The notes below the pieces were generated by a model. The model was not told where the DNA came from. It was given only the letters and a program-made list of their open reading frames with translations, and searched no databases. The position numbers and the translations under genes are program-made. A stretch of 64,000 nucleotides of DNA from NCBI RefSeq assembly GCF_902712855.1, contig NZ_LR743507.1, forward strand, positions 1,660,001-1,724,000, read 5' to 3'. Shown one piece after another: positions 8,200 to 15,966 of this stretch. The stretch is from Variovorax paradoxus. GTDB lineage: Bacteria > Pseudomonadota > Gammaproteobacteria > Burkholderiales > Burkholderiaceae_C. The first letter of the stretch is position 1; each line of letters begins with the position of its first letter.

Positions 8200-8290
8200 T
8201 CTCAGGAACTCGAAAGTATTCAGGCCGGGGCCGACGCCGTCTGGCGGGTTTACGTTCGAGTTACTTTGCCTCTGCAAACAACGGCATTCG
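8200..8290 (-). ncRNA. Possible small RNA or structured leader upstream of the terminator at 8103
   Basis: Perfect 8-bp arms AACTCGAA and TTCGAGTT (near 8206-8213 and 8259-8266) enclose a GC-rich region with a further CGCC/GGCG hairpin. A TTTGC/GCAAA hairpin lies just outside. On the minus strand this would run into the intrinsic terminator at 8103-8125. I find no clear promoter, and comparison with 6S RNA was not convincing. The call is speculative. Confidence 0.25.
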
Positions 8291-8424
8291 ATGCAGTGCC
8301 GCCGGTGTCGTCCGCGCCGTCGAAAGGCGGCGCAAGTTTCATGGAGCGAACGGTCGTGCGCATCCCATGAACAGGGTATGCGCGCCCGAAGCTGCGGCGG
8401 GTGCCGCGGCTTATGCTTGCGCCC

Positions 8425-9162
8425 ATGAACACTGAGGCCCCGCACGACGCGACGCCACGCCGATGGGGCGTGCTGGTCGTTGAAGACGACAGCCGCGCGC
8501 GCGCATTCTTCGAGGCGAGCGTGCAGCGCAGCCCGCGCCTTCTCTGGCTCGGCAGCGCCGGCACGGTCCAGGAGGCGCTGGCCTGGCTCGGCCGCACCAC
8601 CATCATCCCCGACGTGCTGCTGGTCGATCTCGGCATGCCCGACGGCACCGGCCTGGACGTGATCCGCGACGCAGTCACGCGCTTTCCCGGCTGCGAGCCG
8701 CTCGTGGTCTCAGTCTTCGGCGACGAGGAAAACGTGCTCGCCAGCATCGAGGCCGGCGCCGTGGGCTACATCCACAAGGACGCCGCACCCGAGGACATCG
8801 CGCAGACCATCGTGGAGATGAAGGCTGGCGCCTCGCCCATCTCCCCCATGATCGCGCGACGGGTGCTTGCCAAGTACCGCAGCCTGCAGTCGGCGGCCGT
8901 GCCCGGCGTCGTGGTACCGGGCGTGCCGCCCGAGGCGGTTTCCGAGGACGCCGACCGCGGGCTGCTGTCGGGGCGCGAGCACGAAGTGCTCACGCTCATC
9001 GCGCGCGGTTTCTCGTACGCCGAGATCGCGCGGCTCAAGGGGCTGAGCGTGCATACGGTGCAGACCCACATCAAGAACCTGTACGGAAAACTCGCGGTGC
9101 ACTCCAAGAGCGAAGCGGTCTTCGAAGCGACGCGGCTCGGCCTGCTGTCCCACCCGGGCTGA
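8425..9162 (+). CDS. LuxR/NarL-family response regulator
   Basis: A 245-residue regulator. The receiver domain (about 12-130) has the acidic pair at VVEDD, the phospho-acceptor Asp in LLVDLGMPDG, and the conserved Lys in YIHKDA. A linker leads to a C-terminal LuxR helix-turn-helix (about 175-240: LSGREHEVLTLIARG..SVHTVQTHIKNLYGKL). I take the ATG at 8425, 7 bases after TATGCT (8412-8417); an ATG at 8413 would overlap that hexamer. The partner kinase starts 7 bases after this stop, so they form one unit. The target genes are unknown. Confidence 0.9.
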   Translation: MNTEAPHDATPRRWGVLVVEDDSRARAFFEASVQRSPRLLWLGSAGTVQEALAWLGRTTIIPDVLLVDLGMPDGTGLDVIRDAVTRFPGCEPLVVSVFGDEENVLASIEAGAVGYIHKDAAPEDIAQTIVEMKAGASPISPMIARRVLAKYRSLQSAAVPGVVVPGVPPEAVSEDADRGLLSGREHEVLTLIARGFSYAEIARLKGLSVHTVQTHIKNLYGKLAVHSKSEAVFEATRLGLLSHPG

Positions 9163-9168
9163 CGGCAG

Positions 9169-11031
9169 ATGCGGCGGTTGCGGCCGGGCCCGGCGTCGCT
9201 GTTGGCGTGGTGGCTGGCAGTGTTTCTCATCTCGGTCCTCGGCGCGGCGGGCGGGCTCTCGCGCGCCGCGGCGGCGGAAGCGCCGATCGAACTGCGGCAC
9301 GGCACCGTGACGACCTCGGTCGACGGCCTCACGCGCACCGGCCCGGTCGAGCTGTCCTACCACTGGGACCGCGAGCACCACGGCCGTCCGGGTACGGCGA
9401 GCTTCGACCTGCCGTTCAGGCTGGATTCCGCGCCCGAAACACCATGGGGCATCTTCATTCCGCGCGTGGGCAGCGTTTTCGAGGTGCAACTCAACGACGC
9501 GCTGCTGCAGGTCTACGGCGACCTGGGCCACGGCAACGGGGGAGACTACGCCAAGGCGCCCATCTACGTGCCGGTGCCCGGCCGGCTGCTGCGCCAGGGC
9601 GACAACCACCTGCAGATCCGCATCCGCGCGGACAGTGCCCGCCGCGCGGGCCTGTCGCACGTGGTGATCGGCCCGGCAGCGCCGGTGCGCACCGAACTGT
9701 TCGAGAGCGCCTATGCGTGGCGTTTCACCGGCTCGGTGCTGCTCACCGCCTTCAGCCTGATGGTGAGCGGCATCGCGCTGGGCCTGTGGCTCACGCAGGT
9801 GGGGGCGCGCGACAGCGCAGGCTCCGGGCGCGACGGGATCTATCTGTGGGCCGCGCTGGCCGAGTTCTGCTGGGCCATCCGCGTGGCCGACGGCGTCATT
9901 GCCGATCCGCCGCTGCCCTGGGGCGCGTGGGGGGTGTTGATGGCCACCTGCTATGCGGGCTGGGCCGCTTCCGCCATGATGTTCTGCTACCACCTGGCCG
10001 GCTGGTCGGACAACGCTCGCCTGCGGTGGCTGCGCTGGCCGTTCGCCGCCGTGGTCGCCGGCACCGTGGCGGCGGCATCGCTCGCCCTGCACCGCGAGGA
10101 ACCGATGTGGCTCACCGGCTGGCTGGCGCTGGAAATCGTGTTCATCGCCGGCTTCGTGACGGCGTTCGTCGTCGCCACGGCGCGGCGGCCGAGCACCGAG
10201 CAGTGGCTGGTGGCTGGCGCGGCCCTCGTGACGGTGGCCTTCGGCGCGCGCGACTGGCTGGTGATTCGCCTGAGCGACGCGTACGGCGAAACCACCTGGG
10301 TGCGCTATTCGTCGGTGTTCTTCGGCATCGCGCTGCTGCTGATCGTGCTGCGCCGCTTCCACGCCGCCACCGTACAGGCCCGCGGCTGGGTCTCGGCGCT
10401 GGCCGAGCGGGTGGCGCAGCGCGAGCGCGAACTCGCTTCCACGTATGCGGAACTCGAGGCAGCGGCGCGCGACCAGGCGCGCACGCACGAGCGCGAGCGC
10501 ATCCTGCGCGACATGCACGACGGCGTGGGCTCGCACATCAGTTCGGCGATCCGGCAACTGCAGTCGGGCCAGACCAGCTCGAGCGACCTGCTGCGCACGC
10601 TGCGCGACTCGCTCGACCAGCTCAAGCTGTCGATCGATTCGATTCACCTGCCGCCCGGCGACGTCGCGGCGCTGCTGGCGGCGGCGCGCTACCGGCTCGA
10701 ACCCCGGCTGGCGGGGGCGGGCATCGAGCTCGAATGGGCGGTCGAAGAACTGGCAATGGTCGACCGCCTCGACGCGCACGGCATGCGGCAACTGCAGTTC
10801 CTGCTGTTCGAGGCCATCTCCAACGTGCTGCAGCATGCCCAGGCCAGCGTACTGCGCATCGAGGCCGACATGGTGGGGCAGGCCGTGCAGCTGCGCGTGA
10901 TCGACAACGGCAAGGGCTTCGATGCGGCCTGCCTGCCGCGGGCGCTGGCCGAGCGTGCGGGCGCCATCGGCGCGCAGCTGGCGCTCGAAAGCCGACCTGG
11001 CCGCACGGTCGTTCAGCTTTCTTTCGATTGA
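9169..11031 (+). CDS. Membrane sensor histidine kinase (NarL-partner type)
   Basis: A 620-residue kinase. A signal/anchor segment (10-35) is followed by a periplasmic region (about 36-185) with beta-rich character, then about seven hydrophobic segments (190-400), which resembles 7TM sensor kinases with an extracellular jelly-roll-like domain. A coiled coil (about 400-445) precedes the dimerisation helix ERILRDMHDGVGSH with the phospho-acceptor His. The ATPase domain has an N box in EAISNVLQHAQAS and a G box in DNGKGFD. It pairs with the response regulator immediately upstream. The ligand is unknown. Confidence 0.88.
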   Translation: MRRLRPGPASLLAWWLAVFLISVLGAAGGLSRAAAAEAPIELRHGTVTTSVDGLTRTGPVELSYHWDREHHGRPGTASFDLPFRLDSAPETPWGIFIPRVGSVFEVQLNDALLQVYGDLGHGNGGDYAKAPIYVPVPGRLLRQGDNHLQIRIRADSARRAGLSHVVIGPAAPVRTELFESAYAWRFTGSVLLTAFSLMVSGIALGLWLTQVGARDSAGSGRDGIYLWAALAEFCWAIRVADGVIADPPLPWGAWGVLMATCYAGWAASAMMFCYHLAGWSDNARLRWLRWPFAAVVAGTVAAASLALHREEPMWLTGWLALEIVFIAGFVTAFVVATARRPSTEQWLVAGAALVTVAFGARDWLVIRLSDAYGETTWVRYSSVFFGIALLLIVLRRFHAATVQARGWVSALAERVAQRERELASTYAELEAAARDQARTHERERILRDMHDGVGSHISSAIRQLQSGQTSSSDLLRTLRDSLDQLKLSIDSIHLPPGDVAALLAAARYRLEPRLAGAGIELEWAVEELAMVDRLDAHGMRQLQFLLFEAISNVLQHAQASVLRIEADMVGQAVQLRVIDNGKGFDAACLPRALAERAGAIGAQLALESRPGRTVVQLSFD

Positions 11032-11055
11032 AGCGGCCGGCGGGGCGGGGATAAT
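11028..11055 (+). promoter_or_regulatory. rodA promoter
   Basis: TTGAAG (11028-11033) and GATAAT (11050-11055) are separated by 16 bases. The ATG follows 8 bases after the -10, so the predicted start of transcription is at or next to the start codon. Confidence 0.6.
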
Positions 11056-11063
11056 CCGCACCC

Positions 11064-12218
11064 ATGTCTGCCGTGTTCAACCAGCCCTCCCTGGCGCGTC
11101 GCATTGCGCCCATCTTCCAGGGCTTCGACGGCTTCCTGGCCTTCGCCGTGCTGCTGCTCGCGTTCGCCGGGCTGCTGACCATGTATTCCTCGGGCTACGA
11201 CCACGGCACGCGCTTCATCGACCACGGCCGCAACATGCTGCTGGCCGGCTTCATCATGTTCGTGGTGGCGCAGGTGCCGCCGCAGAAGCTCATGCTGGCC
11301 GCGGTGCCGCTCTATTCGATGGGCGTAGCGCTGCTGGTGGCGGTGGCGCTGTTCGGCATCACCAAGAAGGGCGCGCAGCGCTGGATCAACGTGGGCGTGG
11401 TGATCCAGCCCAGCGAAATCCTGAAGATCGCCATGCCGCTGATGCTGGCCTGGTGGTTCCAGCGGCGCGAAGGCCAGCTTCGCCCGCTCGACTTCGTGGT
11501 GGCGACCGTGCTGCTGGCGGTGCCGGTCGGGCTCATCATGAAGCAGCCCGACCTCGGCACCTCGCTGCTGGTGCTGGCGGCCGGGCTGGCGGTGATCTTT
11601 TTCGCCGGGCTGCCCTGGAAGCTGATCGTGCCGCCGGTGGTGATCGGCGCGGTGGCCATCACGCTGATCGTGGGCTTCGAGTCGCAGCTGTGCACCGACG
11701 GCGTCGACTGGCGTGTGCTGCACGACTACCAGAAGCAGCGCGTGTGCACGCTGCTCGACCCGAGCAAGGACCCGCTGGGCAAGGGCTTCCACATCATCCA
11801 GGGGATGATCGCCATCGGATCGGGCGGTGTCGGCGGCAAGGGGTTCATGCAGGGCACGCAGACCCACCTCGAGTTCATTCCCGAGCGCACCACCGACTTC
11901 ATCTTCGCCGCCTATTCCGAGGAATTCGGGCTGGTGGGCAACCTGGCGCTGATCGCGTCATTCGTCCTTCTGATCTTCCGCGGGCTGCTGATCGCGGCCA
12001 ATGCCTCGACCCTGTTCTCGCGCCTGCTCGCGGGCGCGGTGACCATGATCTTCTTCACGTATGCCTTCGTGAACATGGGCATGGTGAGCGGCATCCTGCC
12101 GGTGGTGGGCGTGCCCCTGCCGTTCATCAGCTACGGCGGCACGGCCATGGTCACGCTGGGGCTGGGGCTCGGCATCCTGATGTCGATCGCGCGGGCCCGC
12201 AAGCTGGCCCAGAACTGA
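11064..12218 (+). CDS. rodA: Peptidoglycan glycosyltransferase RodA (SEDS family)
   Basis: A 384-residue SEDS protein with about ten transmembrane helices. It polymerises lipid II for side-wall elongation together with a class B PBP (PBP2). Recognisable stretches are GAQRWIN, QPSEILKI, KQPDLGTS, the catalytic-loop region ERTTDFIFAAYSEEFG and the C-terminal VPLPFISYGGTAMV. The loop with CTDGVDW and the overall length fit RodA rather than FtsW. It is usually downstream of mreBCD-mrdA, but here no such genes adjoin it within the window; its own promoter overlaps the end of the upstream kinase gene. Three hairpin repeats follow its stop. Confidence 0.93.
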   Translation: MSAVFNQPSLARRIAPIFQGFDGFLAFAVLLLAFAGLLTMYSSGYDHGTRFIDHGRNMLLAGFIMFVVAQVPPQKLMLAAVPLYSMGVALLVAVALFGITKKGAQRWINVGVVIQPSEILKIAMPLMLAWWFQRREGQLRPLDFVVATVLLAVPVGLIMKQPDLGTSLLVLAAGLAVIFFAGLPWKLIVPPVVIGAVAITLIVGFESQLCTDGVDWRVLHDYQKQRVCTLLDPSKDPLGKGFHIIQGMIAIGSGGVGGKGFMQGTQTHLEFIPERTTDFIFAAYSEEFGLVGNLALIASFVLLIFRGLLIAANASTLFSRLLAGAVTMIFFTYAFVNMGMVSGILPVVGVPLPFISYGGTAMVTLGLGLGILMSIARARKLAQN

Positions 12219-12223
12219 GGATG

Positions 12224-12517
12224 TCAGGAACACCGAAGAACCGGCTCTGCCGGGCCTCCGGTGTTGCCCTTGGTAGGGGAAGGAGAAGCAACAAGAAGTG
12301 CGCGAATCCTGGGGGTGAGCCAGAAACACCGCGGAACCGGCTTCGCCGGGCCGCAGGTGTTGCCCCCGGCAGGGGGTTGGCGAAGCGACACGAAGTGCGC
12401 GCAGCCTGGGGGCGAGCCAAGGACTACCGCGGAAGCGGCTTCGCCGGGCCGCAGGTGTTGCCCCCGGCAGGGGGAAGGCGAAGCGACACGCAGCGCGCGC
12501 AGCCTGGGGGCGAGCCA
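12224..12517. repeat. Three tandem copies of the three-hairpin repeat
   Basis: Units begin near 12226, 12322 and 12419, giving periods of 96 and 97 bp. The first unit belongs to a variant subfamily in which GCGG/CCGC in the stem is replaced while AACACCG/CGGTGTT pairing is kept. The array starts 6 bases after the rodA stop and ends 13 bases before the tldD start. These 311 bases hold no gene. Confidence 0.9.
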
Positions 12518-12529
12518 TAGAATCCCGGC

Positions 12530-13990
12530 ATGATCTCCCGCGAACCCACCATCGAGCGCCTCGCCACGGCGCAACAGCTCCTTCTCGCGCCGTTCGGCCT
12601 CGACGAATCGCACCTGAGCAAGGCCCTGGCCGAGATCACCGCGCACCGCGTGGACGACGCCGACCTGTACTTCCAGTACACGCGCAGCGAAGGCTGGAGC
12701 CTGGAAGAGGGCATCGTCAAGACCGGCAGCTTCAGCATCGACCAGGGCGTCGGCGTGCGCGCGGTCAGCGGCGAGAAGACCGCCTTCGCCTATTCCGACG
12801 ACATTTCCGAGGCCTCGCTGCTCGACGCAGCGCGCACCGTGCGTTCGATTTCCTCCGCCGGCCGCACCGCGCGAGTGAAGACCGCCGCGCGCAAGATCGC
12901 CGCCAGCCGCTCGCTCTACGACGGCATCGACCCCATCGCCACGCTCGACAGCACCGCCAAGGTGAAGCTGCTCGAGAAGGTCGAGAAGCTGGCCCGCTCG
13001 CGCGATCCGCGCGTGGCGCAGGTCATGGCGGGCCTGGCCAGCGAGTACGACGTGGTGCTCGTGGCGCGTGCCGACGGCACGCTGGCCGCCGACGTGCGTC
13101 CGCTGGTGCGCCTGTCTGTCACCGTCATCGCCGAGCAGAACGGCCGGCGCGAAGTCGGCTCCGGCGGCGGTGGCGGGCGTTTCGGCCTGGCGTATTTCAC
13201 CGACGAGCAGATCGCCGAGTACGTCGACCACGCCGTCAAGGCCGCGCTGACCAACCTGGACGCGCGCCCGGCCCCGGCCGGCGAGATGACCGTGGTGCTC
13301 GGCTCCGGCTGGCCAGGCATCCTGCTGCACGAGGCCATCGGCCACGGCCTGGAAGGCGACTTCAACCGCAAGGGCTCCAGCGCGTTCTCGGGCCGCATCG
13401 GCCAGCGCGTGGCGGCCAAGGGCGTCACGGTGCTCGACGACGGCACCATCGCCGATCGCCGCGGTTCGCTCAATGTCGACGACGAGGGCAACGCCAGCCA
13501 GCGCAACGTGCTGATCGAGGACGGCATCCTCAAGGGCTACATCCAGGACGCGATGAACGCGCGCCTCATGAAGGTCAAGCCCACCGGCAATGGCCGCCGC
13601 GAGAGCTATGCCCACGTGCCGATGCCGCGCATGACCAACACCTACATGCTCGGCGGCGACAAGGACCCGCAGGAAATCGTTGCCAGCATCAAGAAGGGCC
13701 TGTACGCCACCAACTTCGGTGGCGGCCAGGTCGACATCACGAGCGGCAAGTTCGTGTTCTCCGCGAGCGAGGCCTTCTGGGTCGAGAACGGCAAGATCCA
13801 GTACCCGGTGAAGGGCGCGACCATCGTGGGCAACGGTCCCGACGCGCTCACCCGCGTGACCATGATCGGCGACGATATGGCGCTCGACACAGGCGTGGGC
13901 ACCTGCGGCAAGGAAGGCCAGAGCGTGCCCGTGGGCGTCGGCCAGCCCACGCTGCGCATCGACGGGCTGACAGTAGGTGGAACGGCTTAG
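12530..13990 (+). CDS. tldD: Metalloprotease TldD
   Basis: A 486-residue zinc-dependent peptidase. With its partner PmbA/TldE it degrades unfolded peptides and can mature modified peptides. The N-terminal domain (about 1-240) is followed by the catalytic region with LLHEAIGHGLEGD (about 263-275), whose HExxxH supplies metal ligands, and later TNTYMLGG and GGGQVDITSGKF. It starts 6 bases after TAGAAT (12518-12523). That hexamer straddles the end of the upstream repeat, and there is no Shine-Dalgarno. PmbA is not in the window. Confidence 0.95.
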   Translation: MISREPTIERLATAQQLLLAPFGLDESHLSKALAEITAHRVDDADLYFQYTRSEGWSLEEGIVKTGSFSIDQGVGVRAVSGEKTAFAYSDDISEASLLDAARTVRSISSAGRTARVKTAARKIAASRSLYDGIDPIATLDSTAKVKLLEKVEKLARSRDPRVAQVMAGLASEYDVVLVARADGTLAADVRPLVRLSVTVIAEQNGRREVGSGGGGGRFGLAYFTDEQIAEYVDHAVKAALTNLDARPAPAGEMTVVLGSGWPGILLHEAIGHGLEGDFNRKGSSAFSGRIGQRVAAKGVTVLDDGTIADRRGSLNVDDEGNASQRNVLIEDGILKGYIQDAMNARLMKVKPTGNGRRESYAHVPMPRMTNTYMLGGDKDPQEIVASIKKGLYATNFGGGQVDITSGKFVFSASEAFWVENGKIQYPVKGATIVGNGPDALTRVTMIGDDMALDTGVGTCGKEGQSVPVGVGQPTLRIDGLTVGGTA

Positions 13991-14071
13991 GCCTTAAGGC
14001 ACTTGCCCGCTGTTTCCCTCGGTTGCTAAGCTGCGGCCCTTTTGCGAACGATGAGTTCGAGGAGCATTTCG

Positions 14072-14608
14072 ATGGGGAACAGGATCAATTCGTCCGCCGT
14101 GCTGTGGGCCGTGACCGCGGTGGTGGCGCTGGCCACCGCCGGTTGCGCATCCAGGGGCGGTTCGGGCAGCCAGCCTGCAGCGGCACCCGCACCGGCCGCG
14201 GCTCCCGCTGCACCGGCACGCGGCGGCGCCAAGGCAGGCATGGACGCCCAGGGCAACGTGGTCGATTCCTCGAAGGTCGAGGCCGGCAGCGGCCGCACCG
14301 TGAAGGGCCTGAACGGCTACGAGGGCGAGATCACCGGCAACCCGGCGCGCAACAGCAAGTTCGCGCGGCTGCAGATCGGCATGAGCGCCAAGCAGGTCAC
14401 CGACCTCGCCGGCCAACCCACCGACCAGGGCGCCTACGTGACGGGCAAGGCCTTCATCCCGTTCTATTTCGGCAGCGACCGCCATCGCTTCGAGATGACC
14501 TACAAGGGCCAGGGCCGCCTGATCTTCGCGGGCGGCGGCATGGGCGACTACTCCGCCGGCAACCTGATCTGGATCATCCACAACCCCAACGAATCGGGTT
14601 ACCGCTGA
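14072..14608 (+). CDS. BamE/SmpA-fold lipoprotein
   Basis: A 178-residue protein with a lipoprotein signal peptide: a hydrophobic run ending ALATAGC, whose Cys would be lipidated. An Ala/Pro/Gly-rich linker (about 25-60) leads to a domain with RLQIGMSAKQVTDLAGQPTD, the pattern of the BamE/OmlA fold. It is likely anchored to the outer membrane; a role in outer-membrane protein assembly is inference from the fold only. I chose ATG 14072 because AGGAG (14060-14064) precedes it by 7 bases; ATG 14051 lacks such a site. A terminator follows at 14621. Confidence 0.75.
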   Translation: MGNRINSSAVLWAVTAVVALATAGCASRGGSGSQPAAAPAPAAAPAAPARGGAKAGMDAQGNVVDSSKVEAGSGRTVKGLNGYEGEITGNPARNSKFARLQIGMSAKQVTDLAGQPTDQGAYVTGKAFIPFYFGSDRHRFEMTYKGQGRLIFAGGGMGDYSAGNLIWIIHNPNESGYR

Positions 14609-14620
14609 AAACAACGAACG

Positions 14621-14648
14621 CCCGGCCGTCGAGCCGGGTTTTGTTTTT
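14621..14648 (+). terminator. Intrinsic terminator after the BamE-like gene
   Basis: CCCGGC (14621-14626) and GCCGGG (14633-14638) form a stem, followed by TTTTGTTTTT. It lies 13 bases after the stop and separates this gene from the aroG leader. Confidence 0.8.
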
Positions 14649-14652
14649 CCGT

Positions 14653-14660
14653 GCTACATT
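14653..14660 (+). promoter_or_regulatory. aroG leader promoter (extended -10)
   Basis: TGCTACATT, read as TGn plus TACATT (14655-14660), lies 8 bases before the leader-peptide ATG. No good -35 is visible, as is common for extended -10 promoters. Transcription would begin at or within a base or two of the leader start codon. Confidence 0.5.
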
Positions 14661-14668
14661 CCGCCCAC

Positions 14669-14743
14669 ATGTCCGCCCTCCGCGCTTATTTCTTTGCCTA
14701 CTTTTGGTTCCCGGTTTCCGGCGGACGAGAGGCGAGCGCGTAA
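14669..14743 (+). CDS. Aromatic leader peptide of the DAHP synthase attenuator
   Basis: A 24-codon open frame from ATG to TAA. Residues 7-14 are YFFAYFWF, so seven of eight are aromatic and all three aromatic amino acids occur. The C-terminal part (PVSGGREASA) is ordinary. It matches the logic of known leader peptides such as pheL and trpL: ribosome stalling at aromatic codons reports shortage of charged tRNAs. Its codons contain RNA segments 1 (14671-14677) and 2 (14718-14724/14726) of the attenuator. It has no Shine-Dalgarno and appears leaderless. The peptide itself probably has no function beyond being translated. Confidence 0.85.
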   Translation: MSALRAYFFAYFWFPVSGGREASA

Positions 14744-14805
14744 GAAGCACATACGAACACCCTCCCAAAACCGCCGGTGGCCTCAAGCCCCCGGCGGTTT
14801 TTTTT
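14671..14805 (+). promoter_or_regulatory. Transcription attenuator of aroG
   Basis: Four segments give alternative pairings. Segment 1 is GTCCGCC (14671-14677). Segment 2 is GGCGGAC (14720-14726), overlapping CCGGCGG (14718-14724). Segment 3 is CCGCCGG (14771-14777). Segment 4 is CCGGCGG (14791-14797), followed by eight Ts. Pair 3:4 extends to 11 bp with flanking A/T and is an intrinsic terminator. Pair 2:3 is the antiterminator and 1:2 the protector. Segments 2 and 4 are identical, as expected for competing partners. The terminator lies 35 bases before the aroG start. Confidence 0.85.
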
Positions 14806-14839
14806 GTCCTGACGATTTCAATCCAACAAGGAAGCACCC

Positions 14840-15958
14840 ATGAGCACGAACATTGCCCCCGCCAGCGACAGCTGGTATGCGAGCGTCGAAAAAACCAGCA
14901 AGACCGACGACGAACGCATCAAGGACATCAACGTGCTCCCCCCTCCCGAACATCTGATCCGCTTCTTCCCCATTCGCGGAACGCCCGTGGAGACGCTGAT
15001 CGAAGGCACGCGCCGCAGCATCCACAACATCATGGCGGGCAAGGACGATCGGCTGCTGGTGGTCATGGGACCGTGCTCCATCCACGACCCGGCCGCGGCG
15101 CTCGAATACGCCCGCCGCCTGAAGGCCGAGCGCGAAAAGTACGCCGGCACGCTGGAGATCGTGATGCGCGTGTACTTCGAGAAGCCGCGCACCACGGTCG
15201 GCTGGAAGGGCCTCATCAACGACCCGTACCTCGACGAAAGCTTCCGCATCGACGAAGGTCTGCGCATCGCGCGCCAGTTGCTGATCGACATCAACCGCAT
15301 GGGCCTGCCGGCGGGCAGCGAGTTCCTCGACGTGATCTCGCCGCAGTACATCGGCGACCTGATCGCCTGGGGCGCCATCGGCGCGCGCACCACCGAAAGC
15401 CAGGTGCACCGCGAACTGGCGTCGGGCCTGTCGGCGCCGATCGGCTTCAAGAACGGCACCGACGGGAACATCCGCATCGCCACCGACGCCATCCAGGCCG
15501 CGGCGCGCGGCCATCACTTCCTGTCGGTGCACAAGAACGGCCAGGTCGCAATCGTGCAGACCAACGGCAACCCCGACTGCCATGTGATCCTGCGCGGCGG
15601 CAAGGCGCCGAACTACGACGCCGCCAGCGTCGACGCCGCATGCAACGATCTCCAGGCCGCCAAGCTGCCGCCCACGCTGATGGTCGATTGCAGCCATGCC
15701 AACAGCTCCAAGCAGCACCAGAAGCAGATCGATGTGGCCAAAGAGATCGCCGCGCAGATCGCCGGCGGCTCGAACCGCGTGTTCGGGGTGATGGTCGAGA
15801 GCCACCTGCAGCCCGGCGCGCAGAAATTCACGCCGGGCAAGGACGAGCTGTCGGGCCTCGAATACGGCAAGAGCATCACCGACGCGTGCCTGGGTTGGGA
15901 CGACTCGGTGCAGGTGCTCGACACGCTGTCGCAAGCGGTCAAGCGCCGCCGGGGCTGA
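14840..15958 (+). CDS. aroG: 3-deoxy-7-phosphoheptulonate synthase (type I, AroF/G/H family)
   Basis: A 372-residue DAHP synthase that condenses phosphoenolpyruvate and erythrose-4-phosphate in the first step of the shikimate pathway. Family motifs are visible in order: VVMGPCSIHDP (about 69-79), YFEKPRTTVGWKGLINDP, PAGSEFLD, GARTTESQVHRE, GFKNGTDG, MVDCSHANSSK and the C-terminal GKSITDACLGWDDS. Shine-Dalgarno AAGGAAG (14828-14834) precedes the ATG. The gene is preceded by an attenuator whose leader contains Phe, Tyr and Trp codons, so expression should rise when any aromatic amino acid is scarce. Which amino acid inhibits the enzyme allosterically cannot be read here; the symbol is by family. 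Confidence 0.95.
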   Translation: MSTNIAPASDSWYASVEKTSKTDDERIKDINVLPPPEHLIRFFPIRGTPVETLIEGTRRSIHNIMAGKDDRLLVVMGPCSIHDPAAALEYARRLKAEREKYAGTLEIVMRVYFEKPRTTVGWKGLINDPYLDESFRIDEGLRIARQLLIDINRMGLPAGSEFLDVISPQYIGDLIAWGAIGARTTESQVHRELASGLSAPIGFKNGTDGNIRIATDAIQAAARGHHFLSVHKNGQVAIVQTNGNPDCHVILRGGKAPNYDAASVDAACNDLQAAKLPPTLMVDCSHANSSKQHQKQIDVAKEIAAQIAGGSNRVFGVMVESHLQPGAQKFTPGKDELSGLEYGKSITDACLGWDDSVQVLDTLSQAVKRRRG

Positions 15959-15966
15959 AAGACGTT

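Noticed and set aside
8128..8300. 6S RNA (ssrS)
   Set aside because: Size and the terminator are suggestive, but I could not find the conserved central bubble or the expected closing stem. Kept only as an unspecified ncRNA candidate.
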